From: JBBDNV01 sp040877415
Lineage (GTDB): Bacteria; Planctomycetota; Planctomycetia; Pirellulales; PALSA-1355
Assembly: GCA_040877415.1 (NCBI GenBank)
Contig: JBBDNV010000103.1
Coordinates: 1-21,080, forward strand
DNA length: 21,080 nucleotides
Direction of reading: 5' to 3'
Below are positions 8,501 to 15,388 of the stretch, in pieces. The translations under genes and the position numbers were made by a program. Within the stretch, counting starts at the first letter, position 1. Every line of letters starts with the position of its first letter. Under the pieces are notes generated by a model, which saw nothing but the letters and a program-made list of their open reading frames with translations, did not search any database and was not told the DNA's origin.

Positions 8501-9555
8501 ACGAGGCGCTGGTCGAAGCGCTCGTGGCGATGTCGCAAGACTGGTCGGGCGCGAACGACTCCGAGCGGGCCGACAACGAGCTGGTCGAATGCCTCGAACA
8601 TTTGACCGAGTCGCTGCTCAAACAATGGCTGGCCCACAGCCGCACGCTGCGGCTCTCGGTGCTGGAACGCATCGCCGACGACAAGGCGTGGCAAGCCCTC
8701 AAACAGTTTATCGAACGCTACGGCGGCGATCTGTTCACGCAGCGTTTTCTGAACTTGGGCAACCTCCGCGCGATCCTGCACCAGGGAGTCGGCGCCTGGC
8801 TCGACCGGCTGGCCGACGACGAGCGTCGCGACGAATACGATTTTCGCCTGCTTGACGATATCGGCGAATCGATCTCTCCGGCGGAGGCGGTCAAGCACTT
8901 GACCCTGGTGATCGAAGCGATCGTGGAGAATTACGCCGAGTACCGCGACTACAACAGCACGACCACGCAATCGGACCGCGGCGAGATGCTTTATACGCTT
9001 TTGGACTTCTTGCGCCTGCGGGTTCAGTACGATCGCGTGGCGTGGCACTTGAAGCCGGTGTTGATCGCGCACGCGGTCATGGTTCGCCGCGGGCGCAGCG
9101 CGGCGGCCGAAACGTGGCGTCGCGCGCTGGCGGAGCGCACGGCCGAGCTGGCCGAAAAGCTGCAGAATCATGGGGCCGAGCTGCGCAAGACATACGCCAT
9201 GCGACTGCCGACGGTCACCGACCGGCTGGCCGAACGTTTCGTCCGTCCGCTCGTGATCGATCGAGCCAGAGCGCTCGTCAAGCCGGCCATGGACGAGGTG
9301 CGCGCCGGCGGGGCGTCGAGCAACTCGTTCGAGCTCTTGGAGCAGGAAATCGACGAGCTTACCCAGGAGCCGACCGGCGTCGGCCTTGAAGTGCCCGCCT
9401 GGCTGGCTTTGCTCGAACAGGAAGTTGCCGGGCAGTCCCGCGACGGAGCGCATCTCGACCGCGAGGAAGCCGCCCGGCGGCCGCTCGGCCAGGCCAAGCT
9501 GACCGCCGAGGAAGTCCAGCGGCAGTTGACCGGCTGGGAACGAAATCCGCACTAG
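5575..9555 (+). CDS. Giant helical protein of unknown function
   Basis: I do not recognise this 1326-residue protein. It has no signal peptide or membrane segment, so it is probably cytoplasmic. It looks mostly alpha-helical, rich in Leu, Ala, Arg and Glu, with many amphipathic stretches but no regular TPR or HEAT repeat that I can phase. Two segments look unusually constrained: an aromatic/His-rich stretch around 249-272 (KRPNYHFGQWDPHHIDHQG) and WNILGFQGQFSLFPSPE around 468. A strongly acidic, probably disordered segment at about 690-745 (DEPDEIADSEDGEG) splits it into two halves. The start is either the ATG at 5575 or the one at 5614 (MAKDRAAILT); neither has a strong Shine-Dalgarno. Uniform high-GC codon use over almost 4 kb without a stop makes it a real gene. 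Confidence 0.88.
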   Translation: MTPTHNTESGHLRMAKDRAAILTPPRLQELVGYLNFSSGTPDPRFLRNLDELFAAFEGESGESQNIAQAVGRLLQERLESLERREPAFENVEQARGVLRLAFEVLPARYREFHRDLVFHQSDACLFGPFFMGRVCEAVLGQSGPWNEDDRIVTGAIARLNDFIGYRPVAVLRTAQRIEPYRHERVRPIPLFVRGAGVGTGRYREVVEKALEILRTTDEAILREAYFDPQLVDELALDPRAYDFDHPVNKRPNYHFGQWDPHHIDHQGRYRRFVAQQVTFDVLLERVDEHGELSRDEVLVEAAAVLAGTILMASGTSGNGPDAHDSSTTLSTLLPRIAAYRDAFYERFIESLEGEHGRRLRAEAVTGKQPLAGARQHLNQQLARRRAAQLEHVHLALLFARMGYPLAALRQAQVVPVAAARMACEIQCRLTTGHLVIDAGDLARASRLLAEIEDYLHRAIECGALVDPWNILGFQGQFSLFPSPENSVPDHRLEQLIELVDEIVGLYARLWSEAASREDDSLQAALAERMGKLARWWDQFAPTSVESIEAFSGAEAYDSAREVADALKAFHRAGAAAGDIAFWRTRVAQFNSPKAYALVVGALCQKPDLVAAMALVMQWLSTLGLVPLEQGGYSFYALAQRWLDQVCSGAPGDATSSAAQRRALVVRFFELLEANAEDYWQAPSLDLLGTGNADALDEPDEIADSEDGEGRSNLYGAAYDDMVYIDSTADGVDADMLESGPAPATDFELEQEAHRVGERLALARTVASLWKKAVLALGPNSDAPLSDATLGRWLEQATENERRLLALLRSVSQRRVPAPSPSRDSLMEFERRRAVKESLVEKIIATVIETADAARSMRAALPDAGGSTKSDDCRDDLLRGVVRQDRALVERLWPQFLERLQSQALLYLPASKGGDLARLVQARELQQLLRDLLGWLPKLGLLKETCQLLEAARLMESSNPVGHGAISEYDRLFSAGYEALVEALVAMSQDWSGANDSERADNELVECLEHLTESLLKQWLAHSRTLRLSVLERIADDKAWQALKQFIERYGGDLFTQRFLNLGNLRAILHQGVGAWLDRLADDERRDEYDFRLLDDIGESISPAEAVKHLTLVIEAIVENYAEYRDYNSTTTQSDRGEMLYTLLDFLRLRVQYDRVAWHLKPVLIAHAVMVRRGRSAAAETWRRALAERTAELAEKLQNHGAELRKTYAMRLPTVTDRLAERFVRPLVIDRARALVKPAMDEVRAGGASSNSFELLEQEIDELTQEPTGVGLEVPAWLALLEQEVAGQSRDGAHLDREEAARRPLGQAKLTAEEVQRQLTGWERNPH

Positions 9556-9657
9556 AGGGCGCCGTCGGCAGGAGCGCGACTTCGCACGTGAATGTCGGGT
9601 CATCTCGGGTCCGCGCGGGGGCGGGATCGCGAGCTCCGGACCGCGGACTGCACGGTC

Positions 9658-9686
9658 TTGAATTCGCGCGCAGGGTTACCTAGACT
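9658..9686 (+). promoter_or_regulatory. Sigma-70-type promoter of tRNA-Gly
   Basis: TTGAAT (9658-9663), a 17-base spacer and TAGACT (9681-9686) form a near-consensus promoter. The -10 box ends 14 bases before the first base of the mature tRNA, consistent with a very short 5' leader. Confidence 0.6.
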
Positions 9687-9700
9687 GAACCCCGCACGTT

Positions 9701-9773
9701 GCGGGCGTAGCTCAGTTGGCAGAGCGCTAGCTTCCCAAGCTGGATGTCGAGGGTTCGAGTCCCTTCGCCCGCT
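9701..9773 (+). tRNA. tRNA-Gly(CCC)
   Basis: A full cloverleaf can be drawn. Acceptor arms are GCGGGCG (9701-9707) and CGCCCGC (9766-9772); D-stem is GCTC/GAGC; anticodon stem is CTAGC/GCTGG with loop TTCCCAA. The anticodon is CCC (9734-9736), reading GGG. The T-arm is GAGGG-TTCGAGT-CCCTT. The discriminator is T, as in bacterial tRNA-Gly. CCA is not encoded. The gene borders a patchwork containing a recombinase remnant, so its 3' end may have served as an integration site. Confidence 0.95.
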
Positions 9774-9925
9774 TGTTTGCAGAACAACTCGTAACTCTGG
9801 CTGAATTCTCGCGTTCTCGACGATCGAGACTACCCGCCAACCACCCGGCGGCGCGGCCTGTTTTCTGAGATTTGGGGTGTAGTTTCTACTCCCCTGAAAA
9901 GTTTCCAGAAGCAAGGACTCGCGCC
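9774..9925. other. Spacer between tRNA-Gly and recombinase remnant
   Basis: No gene is seen here. A small imperfect hairpin (GGGGTGTAG, TTT, CTACTCCCC; 9874-9894, one T-T mismatch) lies just before the recombinase fragment. No second copy of the tRNA 3' end was found, so an attachment-site pair cannot be shown. Confidence 0.4.
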
Positions 9926-10144
9926 ATGGCACCCCGCCCCATTCCAGGCTGCCGCCTCCACAAGGCATCCGGCCAAGCCATCGTCAAGCTCGGCGGCAAG
10001 GACCGCGAGGGAGTCGCGAAGCTGGACACGCTGGCCCGACAACTCGTGAAGTACATCGGCCCGCAAGGCAAGGCGGAAGACCGTCAACCGCTGGCGCTTC
10101 GGTACGCGTTGCTTTGCCATCTTCTGTGGTTGTTCTCAGTGTAA
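9926..10144 (+). pseudogene. Remnant of a tyrosine recombinase/integrase N-terminus
   Basis: The frame from the ATG at 9926 begins MAPRPIPGCRLHKASGQAIV and continues KLGGKD. This closely resembles the opening of the phage-type integrases common in planctomycetes, which typically start with P-x-P-x-Y-R-L-H-K-x-S-G-Q-A-x-V and run to a GRDxYLG motif. After about 10009 the similarity ends, and the remaining 45 residues to the stop resemble nothing I know. The core-binding domain and the catalytic R-H-R-Y domain are absent, so this is a broken fragment, not an enzyme. It starts 152 bases after tRNA-Gly, a classic integrase location. The similarity is recalled from family knowledge and was not searched. 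Its tail overlaps the 3' end of the gene on the other strand. Confidence 0.55.
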
Positions 10145-10653
10145 GTTTCAACGTGCGTGTTGGCGCTCAAACGTTCCCGTACCCAGTCGCCCGCGGTGTT
10201 TCCAAAACACACAACGACACGGACGCCAAGCTGGTCAATCACATTCTGATGGAAAGGCCAGCAAAGACGCGCAAGGTCTCGAAAGTTACCCTTGATGTCG
10301 CTCTCTTGATCGGACCGCAAAAAGACCACATTGCTTGATGGAACGAGTCCGGGGTCGCGATTCAGCGTTCGAAACAGGTGTAGAACTCTGGGTTGCATTC
10401 CATGGGTTCCAGGCGAACTCCCGCGCCAACTCTCATCGCGGTAAGCCGACCAGTTTGGCTTTTCGAGTTTGAGGACCTTGTTGGTGTGCCATGAGACGGT
10501 TTCCTGCGCCTGCAAGTGCGGGGACCCTCCTGGATTCAGAACCAGTACGTAGACAAGCGATGGTTCGCTGAAGGCAGTTCTGCCGGAATAGAATACAGAG
10601 CCGGACTGATTCTTGAGAGATTCAGGTATATGTTGGAGCAAAGCGTCAATCAC
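10084..10653 (-). CDS. Uracil-DNA-glycosylase-superfamily-like protein, C-terminally truncated
   Basis: This 189-residue product has LVYVLVLNPGGSP (resembling UDG motif A, G-x-N-P-G), then SSNVVFLRS, LARLCWPFHQNVIDQL and VRVVVCFGNTAGDWVR, an order seen in UDG-fold proteins. The second catalytic loop (HPS motif B), expected after the last strand, is missing: the product ends soon after NNHRRWQSNAYRS, where the recombinase remnant begins, so the gene is probably cut short. The start is the GTG at 10653-10651, preceded by AGGGGGG about 7 bases upstream. A GTTAGGC core lies 15 bases before the start, as in integron cassettes. GC content is visibly lower than in neighbouring genes. The fold assignment is tentative; the open frame looks genuinely coding. 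Confidence 0.55.
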   Translation of the reverse strand: MIDALLQHIPESLKNQSGSVFYSGRTAFSEPSLVYVLVLNPGGSPHLQAQETVSWHTNKVLKLEKPNWSAYRDESWRGSSPGTHGMQPRVLHLFRTLNRDPGLVPSSNVVFLRSDQESDIKGNFRDLARLCWPFHQNVIDQLGVRVVVCFGNTAGDWVRERLSANTHVETYTENNHRRWQSNAYRSASG

Positions 10654-10667
10654 GTTTGCACCCCCCT

Positions 10668-10686
10668 GCCTAACGACGTGTTAGAT
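10668..10686 (-). other. Integron-type simple recombination site (candidate)
   Basis: Read on the minus strand the sequence is ATCTAACACGTCGTTAGGC. An RYYYAAC box and a GTTRRRY box are inverted around a 5-base spacer, 15 bases before the GTG of the UDG-like gene. This matches either the paired core boxes of an attI-like site or an attC whose middle has been lost. No L boxes or integrase are visible, so the assignment is tentative. Confidence 0.35.
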
Positions 10687-10882
10687 AGTTTCTGTGTGTG
10701 TCACCTGTAGGCTCTGCAACTTGTCACATCGTGTTCGTTCGTGACACGTGGACAGATTCGCTTCGGGTCCGTCGAATGTCACGAATCGAGAACACTCGAT
10801 GATCCGGACTTGAGCTCATTGCTACCCACTGCCGTCATCGTGGGCGTGGCCGCCTGGGGCGACATGTCGGAAACCGCGCTTG
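10687..10882. other. Intergenic region with clustered TGTCAC motifs
   Basis: No gene is seen. TGTCAC occurs at 10699, 10722 and 10777, and its complement GTGACA at 10741. The last two form part of a 9-bp inverted repeat (TTCGTGACA at 10738-10746, TGTCACGAA at 10777-10785). This could be a protein-binding region upstream of the UDG-like gene, but the motif is short. Confidence 0.3.
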
Positions 10883-12310
10883 CTATCCGAACAGATTTAG
10901 GATCGGCTGACCCGAGCTGATGGGACGGGTGAAGCCGTCCTTGCCCAGACGAAGATCGAGTGGGACGCCCAGAGCGTGGTAGATCGTGGCGCCGAGGTCC
11001 TGGGGGCGCACCGGTTTGTCCTTCACGTATGCCCCGATCTTGTCGGACTCCCCGTAGACCACACCGCCGCGAATCCCGCCGCCTGCAAGGATGGCGGAAT
11101 AGCAGGAGGGCCAGTGCTGGCGCCCGGGATTGGCGCCGGGCGCATTGATACGCGGCGTTCGGCCAAATTCTCCGACGACCACCACCAGGGTGCTGCGAAG
11201 CAAGCCACGTTCCTCGAGATCGACAAGCAACGCAGAAAGTGCTTCATCGAGCCGCGGTAAACACCAGCCCATGCCGTACGAACCGGTGCCAAAGGCATTG
11301 CCCATCCCCATTTCTCCGCCGTGCATGTCCCAGCTCGAACTGGGAGGTCCGCCCCCAGTTTCGCCCGGAGCCGGGCCTGTCCAGCCATTGACAGTGACGA
11401 ACCCCACTCCCGCCTCGACAAGCCGGCGCGCCAGGAGCAGGTTTTGTCCCAGGGGATGCATGCCGTAGCGCTCGCGCACGGTCACTGGCTCTCGTTCCAA
11501 CTCGAACGGCTCTCGTCCGCCCGGTCCGCTCGCCAACTCGAAGGCCCGGCCGCGCAGTTCCTGCCACTCTCTCATGGCTCGATTTCCCACGCTCGGACTT
11601 TCGGCAGGATTCAGACTTTCCAGCAACCGGCGGCGCTGCTGCATCCGCTCGGGCGGCACCGCGGGAAGGAACTCGTCGGGGGCTCTGAAACCAGGCATCG
11701 CCGGATGATTGGTTGCCGAGCCGACGAACAGCGGGCTGTGGCTAACGCCCAGGTGGCCCCCCGTGCCAATATTCGGGGCGCAGAAGACAGGATCGCCGAC
11801 GCACTTGATCAGCCAGACGTACGAAGCGACGCTGCGCTGGCTGGGTCGAACCTTCGCCAGGACGGAACCGATGTACGGAGAGTCGGCAGGCGCATCCGCT
11901 TGGCCGCTCAGGCAGTGGTGCATGGCGTCGAAATGGTTGCTGATGTTCCCGACATGTGTCATCGACCGGATCAGGCTGAAATGCTGGGTTAAGGTGGCCA
12001 GGCGCGGATGAAGCTCAGAGATGCGCATGCCAGGGACCGTCGTGGCAATGGGCTGGTAGGGGCCGCGAATTTCCGCCGGCGCCGCGGGCTTCAGGTCCCA
12101 CGTATCGAGGTGACTGGGCCCGCCGCACAGCAAGACAAAGATGCAAGACTTCTCGGCAGCACCGCCTCCAAGTCCTCGGTTGCCATTGACGGACGCTGCA
12201 ACCATCCCCGGTATGCCCAGAGTCAAGGCGCCGATCCCTCCGGCCTGGAGGAGTCGGCGGCGAGAGATCAGGGTGGACTGTTGTCGCTTATCGCTCAGCG
12301 AAAGACTCAT
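10883..12310 (-). CDS. DUF1501 family exported protein (orphan copy)
   Basis: This 475-residue protein belongs to the DUF1501 family, distantly related to the alkaline phosphatase/sulfatase superfamily and hugely expanded in planctomycetes. The N-terminus has a twin-arginine signal (ISRRRLLQAGGIGALTLG). Family landmarks follow: LLCGGPSHLDTWDLKP, ISELHPRLATLTQHFSLIRSM, ARRLVEAGVGFVTV, WDMHG, VVVGEFGRTPRIN, HWPSCYSAILAGGGIRGG and the C-terminal ATIYHALGVPLDLRL. The start is the ATG at 12310, preceded by GGAGGA 7-8 bases upstream; the open frame extends to 12463 without resembling the family. Unlike the next two copies it is separated from the cytochrome operon by about 230 bases and has no DUF1549 partner on its downstream side. 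Its substrate is unknown. Confidence 0.9.
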   Translation of the reverse strand: MSLSLSDKRQQSTLISRRRLLQAGGIGALTLGIPGMVAASVNGNRGLGGGAAEKSCIFVLLCGGPSHLDTWDLKPAAPAEIRGPYQPIATTVPGMRISELHPRLATLTQHFSLIRSMTHVGNISNHFDAMHHCLSGQADAPADSPYIGSVLAKVRPSQRSVASYVWLIKCVGDPVFCAPNIGTGGHLGVSHSPLFVGSATNHPAMPGFRAPDEFLPAVPPERMQQRRRLLESLNPAESPSVGNRAMREWQELRGRAFELASGPGGREPFELEREPVTVRERYGMHPLGQNLLLARRLVEAGVGFVTVNGWTGPAPGETGGGPPSSSWDMHGGEMGMGNAFGTGSYGMGWCLPRLDEALSALLVDLEERGLLRSTLVVVVGEFGRTPRINAPGANPGRQHWPSCYSAILAGGGIRGGVVYGESDKIGAYVKDKPVRPQDLGATIYHALGVPLDLRLGKDGFTRPISSGQPILNLFG

Positions 12311-12542
12311 CGCAGCTTCCTCCGACCGCGACTGGTGGTTGTAGCAAGACATAACCTCGACCGCACGCTGTAGAGCCTGACAAGTAGCCTCAAGCGGCCT
12401 AACACGAATTCGAACGTCGAAGTTCGGTAGAACATTACCGCACTGTCGCGGTCGAGCATCCAATTGTCAATCTCTTTGTGTCATATTGCCTCTTTGTGTC
12501 ATATTGCCAAACGAGCCTTCGGCGAACGCGAAGAATGAGCCT
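12311..12542 (-). promoter_or_regulatory. Upstream region of orphan DUF1501 gene
   Basis: On the minus strand a consensus -35 box TTGACA lies at 12470-12465, directly after the two 18-bp repeats. No good -10 is seen at 16-18 bases. A self-complementary TTCGAACGTCGAA-type stretch lies at about 12408-12421. A short stem (CTTCG/CGAAG) follows the stop of the upstream gene at about 12515-12531. No other gene is seen in these 232 bases. Confidence 0.35.
12473..12508. repeat. Exact 18-bp tandem duplication
   Basis: TCTTTGTGTCATATTGCC occurs twice back to back (12473-12490 and 12491-12508) with no mismatch. On the minus strand the pair ends two bases before a TTGACA box, the position of an activator-binding site. 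Replication slippage is the simplest origin; a role as a binding site is inference. Confidence 0.9.
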
Positions 12543-13883
12543 TTATAGCAGTTCCGCGATCGGCCGGTAATCTTCGACCACGTACCGTGGCCGGCCATTG
12601 AGGTCGGGCAACGTGGTCCCGGAGGCGTCGATGCCCAGATGATGATAGATCGTGGCCAGCACTTCGCGAAAGTGCACCGGCCGATCCATGGGCATTTCGC
12701 CCAGATGATTCGTCCGTCCGATCACCTGGCCGGTCCGCAACCCGCCGCCGGCCAACAGCGCGCACGAAACGGTCGGCCAATGGTCGCGGCCGGCCGCCGG
12801 GTTGACGCGCGGGCTGCGCCCCATTTCGCCCCAGGCAACCACCAGCACGTCCCTGTCGAGACCGTGGGAGTGCAGGTCTTCGACCAGGGCGGCCACTCCG
12901 TGGTCGAACAACGGCAGCTCCTTCCGCATGCCCAGAAAGTTCGTGGCGTGCCAATCCCAGCCGCCGAAGGCCAGTGTGACGCACCGCGCGCCCGCCTGGA
13001 CCAACCGCCGGGCCACGAGCAGGTGCTCGGTCAGTTTCGGCGCCGCGTTGAAGCCCGGGATCAAACTGGGATCGCCCGGCCCATAGCGGGCCCGCACGTC
13101 GGCCGGTTCGCGCGAAATGTCGAGCGCGTCGCGCAAATTCGAAGACGTGATCACACGCAGCGCTTGCTGCTGGAAAGCGTCGAGGCCATGCAACGCGCCG
13201 CCGTTGTCGACTTCCTTGCTCAGCCGGTCGAACCGCGCCAACAGCGTTTGTCGATCGGCAAGCCGGTCCAACGTGACGTTGTTGAGCGCCATGTTCTGTA
13301 GCGAATGTCCGTCGGGCGTGAACGCCGCATGCGCGGCGCCCAAAAAGCCGGGCCCGGGATCATTGTAAGGCGGATGGATCATTTCCGCCGCCAGGCCGAC
13401 GTAGGGCGGCACCGTCGGGTCGACGGGGCCTTGCAGCTTGGAGACGAACGAGCCGATGGTCGGCCAACCCCCGGCGGCCTGCGGCCCTTGGCGGTCCCAG
13501 CCGGTCAGCAACATGTGCGACGCGTGATCGTCCGGACCGCCGACAATCGTGCGGATCGGGGCCAGCTTGTCCATGATGCGGGCCAGCTTCGGCAAGTGCT
13601 CGCAAATCTGGATGCCGGGAACGGCCGTGCGGATCGGTCGAAATTCGCCTCGCACCTCGACCGGCGCCTCGGGCTTCGGATCGTACATGTCGATGTGCGA
13701 TGGTCCGCCGGGCATGAAGATCATGATCACCGATTTGTGCCGCCGCGAAGTGCCGGACGCAGCTTCGGCGCGTAAAATGTCGGCCAGCGTCAACCCTCCC
13801 ATGGCCAGCGAGCCCAACTTCAAGAAGCTGCGCCGCGAAATGCCATCGCACAGGCGATACGGTCGGCCAAGGATGGATAACAT
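12543..13883 (-). CDS. DUF1501 family exported protein
   Basis: This 446-residue DUF1501 protein has a twin-arginine signal (ISRRSFLKLGSLAMGG, about residues 15-30) followed by VIMIFMPGGPSHIDMYDPKP, ICEHLPKLARIMDKLAPIRTI, MLLTGWDRQG, ARRLVQAGARCVTL, WDWHATN, VVAWGEMGRSPRVN, DHWPTVSCALLAGGGLRTG and ATIYHHLGID. GGAGG lies 7 bases before the ATG. It begins 20 bases after the stop of the preceding DUF1501 gene, so the two are co-transcribed with the cytochrome-like gene. Export of the folded protein through Tat suggests a bound cofactor or metal, which is inference. The biochemical activity of the family is not established. Confidence 0.93.
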   Translation of the reverse strand: MLSILGRPYRLCDGISRRSFLKLGSLAMGGLTLADILRAEAASGTSRRHKSVIMIFMPGGPSHIDMYDPKPEAPVEVRGEFRPIRTAVPGIQICEHLPKLARIMDKLAPIRTIVGGPDDHASHMLLTGWDRQGPQAAGGWPTIGSFVSKLQGPVDPTVPPYVGLAAEMIHPPYNDPGPGFLGAAHAAFTPDGHSLQNMALNNVTLDRLADRQTLLARFDRLSKEVDNGGALHGLDAFQQQALRVITSSNLRDALDISREPADVRARYGPGDPSLIPGFNAAPKLTEHLLVARRLVQAGARCVTLAFGGWDWHATNFLGMRKELPLFDHGVAALVEDLHSHGLDRDVLVVAWGEMGRSPRVNPAAGRDHWPTVSCALLAGGGLRTGQVIGRTNHLGEMPMDRPVHFREVLATIYHHLGIDASGTTLPDLNGRPRYVVEDYRPIAELL

Positions 13884-13903
13884 GGTCGTCCTCCTTGAGG
13901 CGG

Positions 13904-15379
13904 CTAGGCGGGTGCCGGTCCTTCGGTGAGTTCGTGCACGACGTTCGCGCCGGTCACGGCGGCGTCGGTGAGCGTTTCGTCGCGCCCCTGGTGGCGGAAG
14001 GTGAGCCTATTATGGTCGAGTCCCAATTGGTGTAGAAGCGTGGCAAACAGATCGGTCACGTGCACCGGTTTTTCCACGGCCCGATAGCCGACGTCGTCGG
14101 TGGCCCCGTGCACGTACCCCGCCTTGAACCCGCCACCGGCCAGCAGCAAGCTGAATCCGTTGCGGTTGTGGTCGCGGCCTTTGCCGTTTTGCGAAACGGG
14201 CAGCCGGCCGAACTCGCCGGTCCACAGCACGATCGTGCTGTCCAGCAGGCCGCGGGCCTTGAGATCGCGAATCAAAGCGGCCGACGGCAAGTCCGTTTTG
14301 CCGGCGATTTTTTCGATCTCACCTTTAACGTCCCCGTGGCTATCCCAGGGATTGCCCGCGCCGGGAAAGACCTGCACGAATCGCACTCCGCTTTCGACCA
14401 GCCGGCGGGCCATCAGGCAGCGGGCACCGTAGCCGGCCGTCACGGGGTTATCGAGCCCGTACATCGTGCGCGTGGCCTGTGTCTCCTTGGCCAGATCGAG
14501 CACGTCGCCGGCCGCCAACTGCATCCGCGCCGCCAATTCGTAATTGCGAATCCGCGCGTCGAGCGCCGACTCGCGCGGGTAATCGCGCTGTTGGCGCTGG
14601 TTCATACGGGCCAGAAACGCCAGATCGTCGGCTTGCGCGCCGTCGGGCAGCGGCACGCTGGGTCGCAGGTTCAACACCGGCGGCCCTTGGGCGTTGAACT
14701 CCGTGCCACGATACAGGGCCGGCAGCCAGCCGTTCTGCCACAACGTCGAACCGGTGCCGGGATATCCTTCGGGATCGCGCAGCACGATGTAGCTAGGCAG
14801 ATTCTGGTTTTCGCTGCCCAGCGCATAGCTCACCCATGAGCCCAACGTCGGCCGGCCGGGAAAAATCTTCCCGCTGGTAATCATCACCAGGCTCTCGGTG
14901 TGATTGTTGTGGCCGGTGTGCATCGAGCGTACCAGGCACAGGTCGTCGGCCGTGGCGGCCAGATGCGGCAGCGCTTCGGAAATCTCCATGCCGCACTGTC
15001 CGCGCTTTTCGAATTTGAATGGGCAACCGAGCAGCTTGTTCGACTCGCTGCCGGGCTGAAACATCTCGACCTTGTCGCGGTGCACCTGGCCGGCCCGCTT
15101 GTTCAACTCGGGCTTGGGGTCGAACAACTCCATCTGGCTCGGTCCGCCGTTCTGCATCAACATGATCACCGACTTGGCACGCGGCGCGAAATGCGCGGAT
15201 CGAGGGCGCAAATCGAACGCCCGCGAGGCTCCGGCGGCCTCATCGGCCTGTGCAGCCAAAAGCCCTTGGGCGTCGAGCATGCCGGCCAGCGCTACGGCGC
15301 CAAAGCCAAGCCCGGTGACTTGCAACATGTCGCGCCGCGACAGAATTGGCTCAGCCGGTTGTCGTGCAGAGCGTGGCAC
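13904..15379 (-). CDS. DUF1501 family exported protein
   Basis: This 491-residue DUF1501 protein carries a Tat-type signal (ILSRRDMLQVTGLGFGAVALAG) and the family landmarks VIMLMQNGGPSQMELFDPKP, ISEALPHLAATADDLCLVRSM, NHTESLVMITSG, GRPTLGSWVSYALGSENQNLP, ARRLVESGVRFVQVF, WDSHGD, VLWTGEFGRLP, GRDHNRNGFSLLLAGGGFKAG and FATLLHQLGLD. It belongs to the subtype normally found directly downstream of a DUF1549/DUF1553 gene, and here it follows that gene after 9 bases. The start is a GTG at 15379-15377, with GAGG about 9 bases upstream. Its partners suggest one exported complex or pathway with the heme protein. The substrate is unknown. Confidence 0.94.
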   Translation of the reverse strand: MPRSARQPAEPILSRRDMLQVTGLGFGAVALAGMLDAQGLLAAQADEAAGASRAFDLRPRSAHFAPRAKSVIMLMQNGGPSQMELFDPKPELNKRAGQVHRDKVEMFQPGSESNKLLGCPFKFEKRGQCGMEISEALPHLAATADDLCLVRSMHTGHNNHTESLVMITSGKIFPGRPTLGSWVSYALGSENQNLPSYIVLRDPEGYPGTGSTLWQNGWLPALYRGTEFNAQGPPVLNLRPSVPLPDGAQADDLAFLARMNQRQQRDYPRESALDARIRNYELAARMQLAAGDVLDLAKETQATRTMYGLDNPVTAGYGARCLMARRLVESGVRFVQVFPGAGNPWDSHGDVKGEIEKIAGKTDLPSAALIRDLKARGLLDSTIVLWTGEFGRLPVSQNGKGRDHNRNGFSLLLAGGGFKAGYVHGATDDVGYRAVEKPVHVTDLFATLLHQLGLDHNRLTFRHQGRDETLTDAAVTGANVVHELTEGPAPA

Positions 15380-15388
15380 GGGTCGACC

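Noticed and set aside
8293..9603. Long minus-strand open frame (436 codons) opposite the 1326-residue gene.
   Set aside because: It is an antisense shadow with unprotein-like composition and no motifs, and it runs through the end of the plus-strand gene.
10181..10199. A 19-base stretch matching 17 of 19 with 19890-19908 (CGCCCGCGG core), considered as a direct repeat bounding an island.
   Set aside because: In a GC-rich window of this size, dozens of 17/19 matches are expected by chance, and one copy lies inside coding sequence. The shared 8 bases with the tRNA 3' end are too few for an attachment site.
12397..12403. GCCTAAC, considered as another integron core site upstream of the orphan DUF1501 gene.
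   Set aside because: The nearest partner box (GTTCGGT) breaks the consensus, there are no L-like arms, and the distance to the gene start (about 87 bases) does not fit a cassette.
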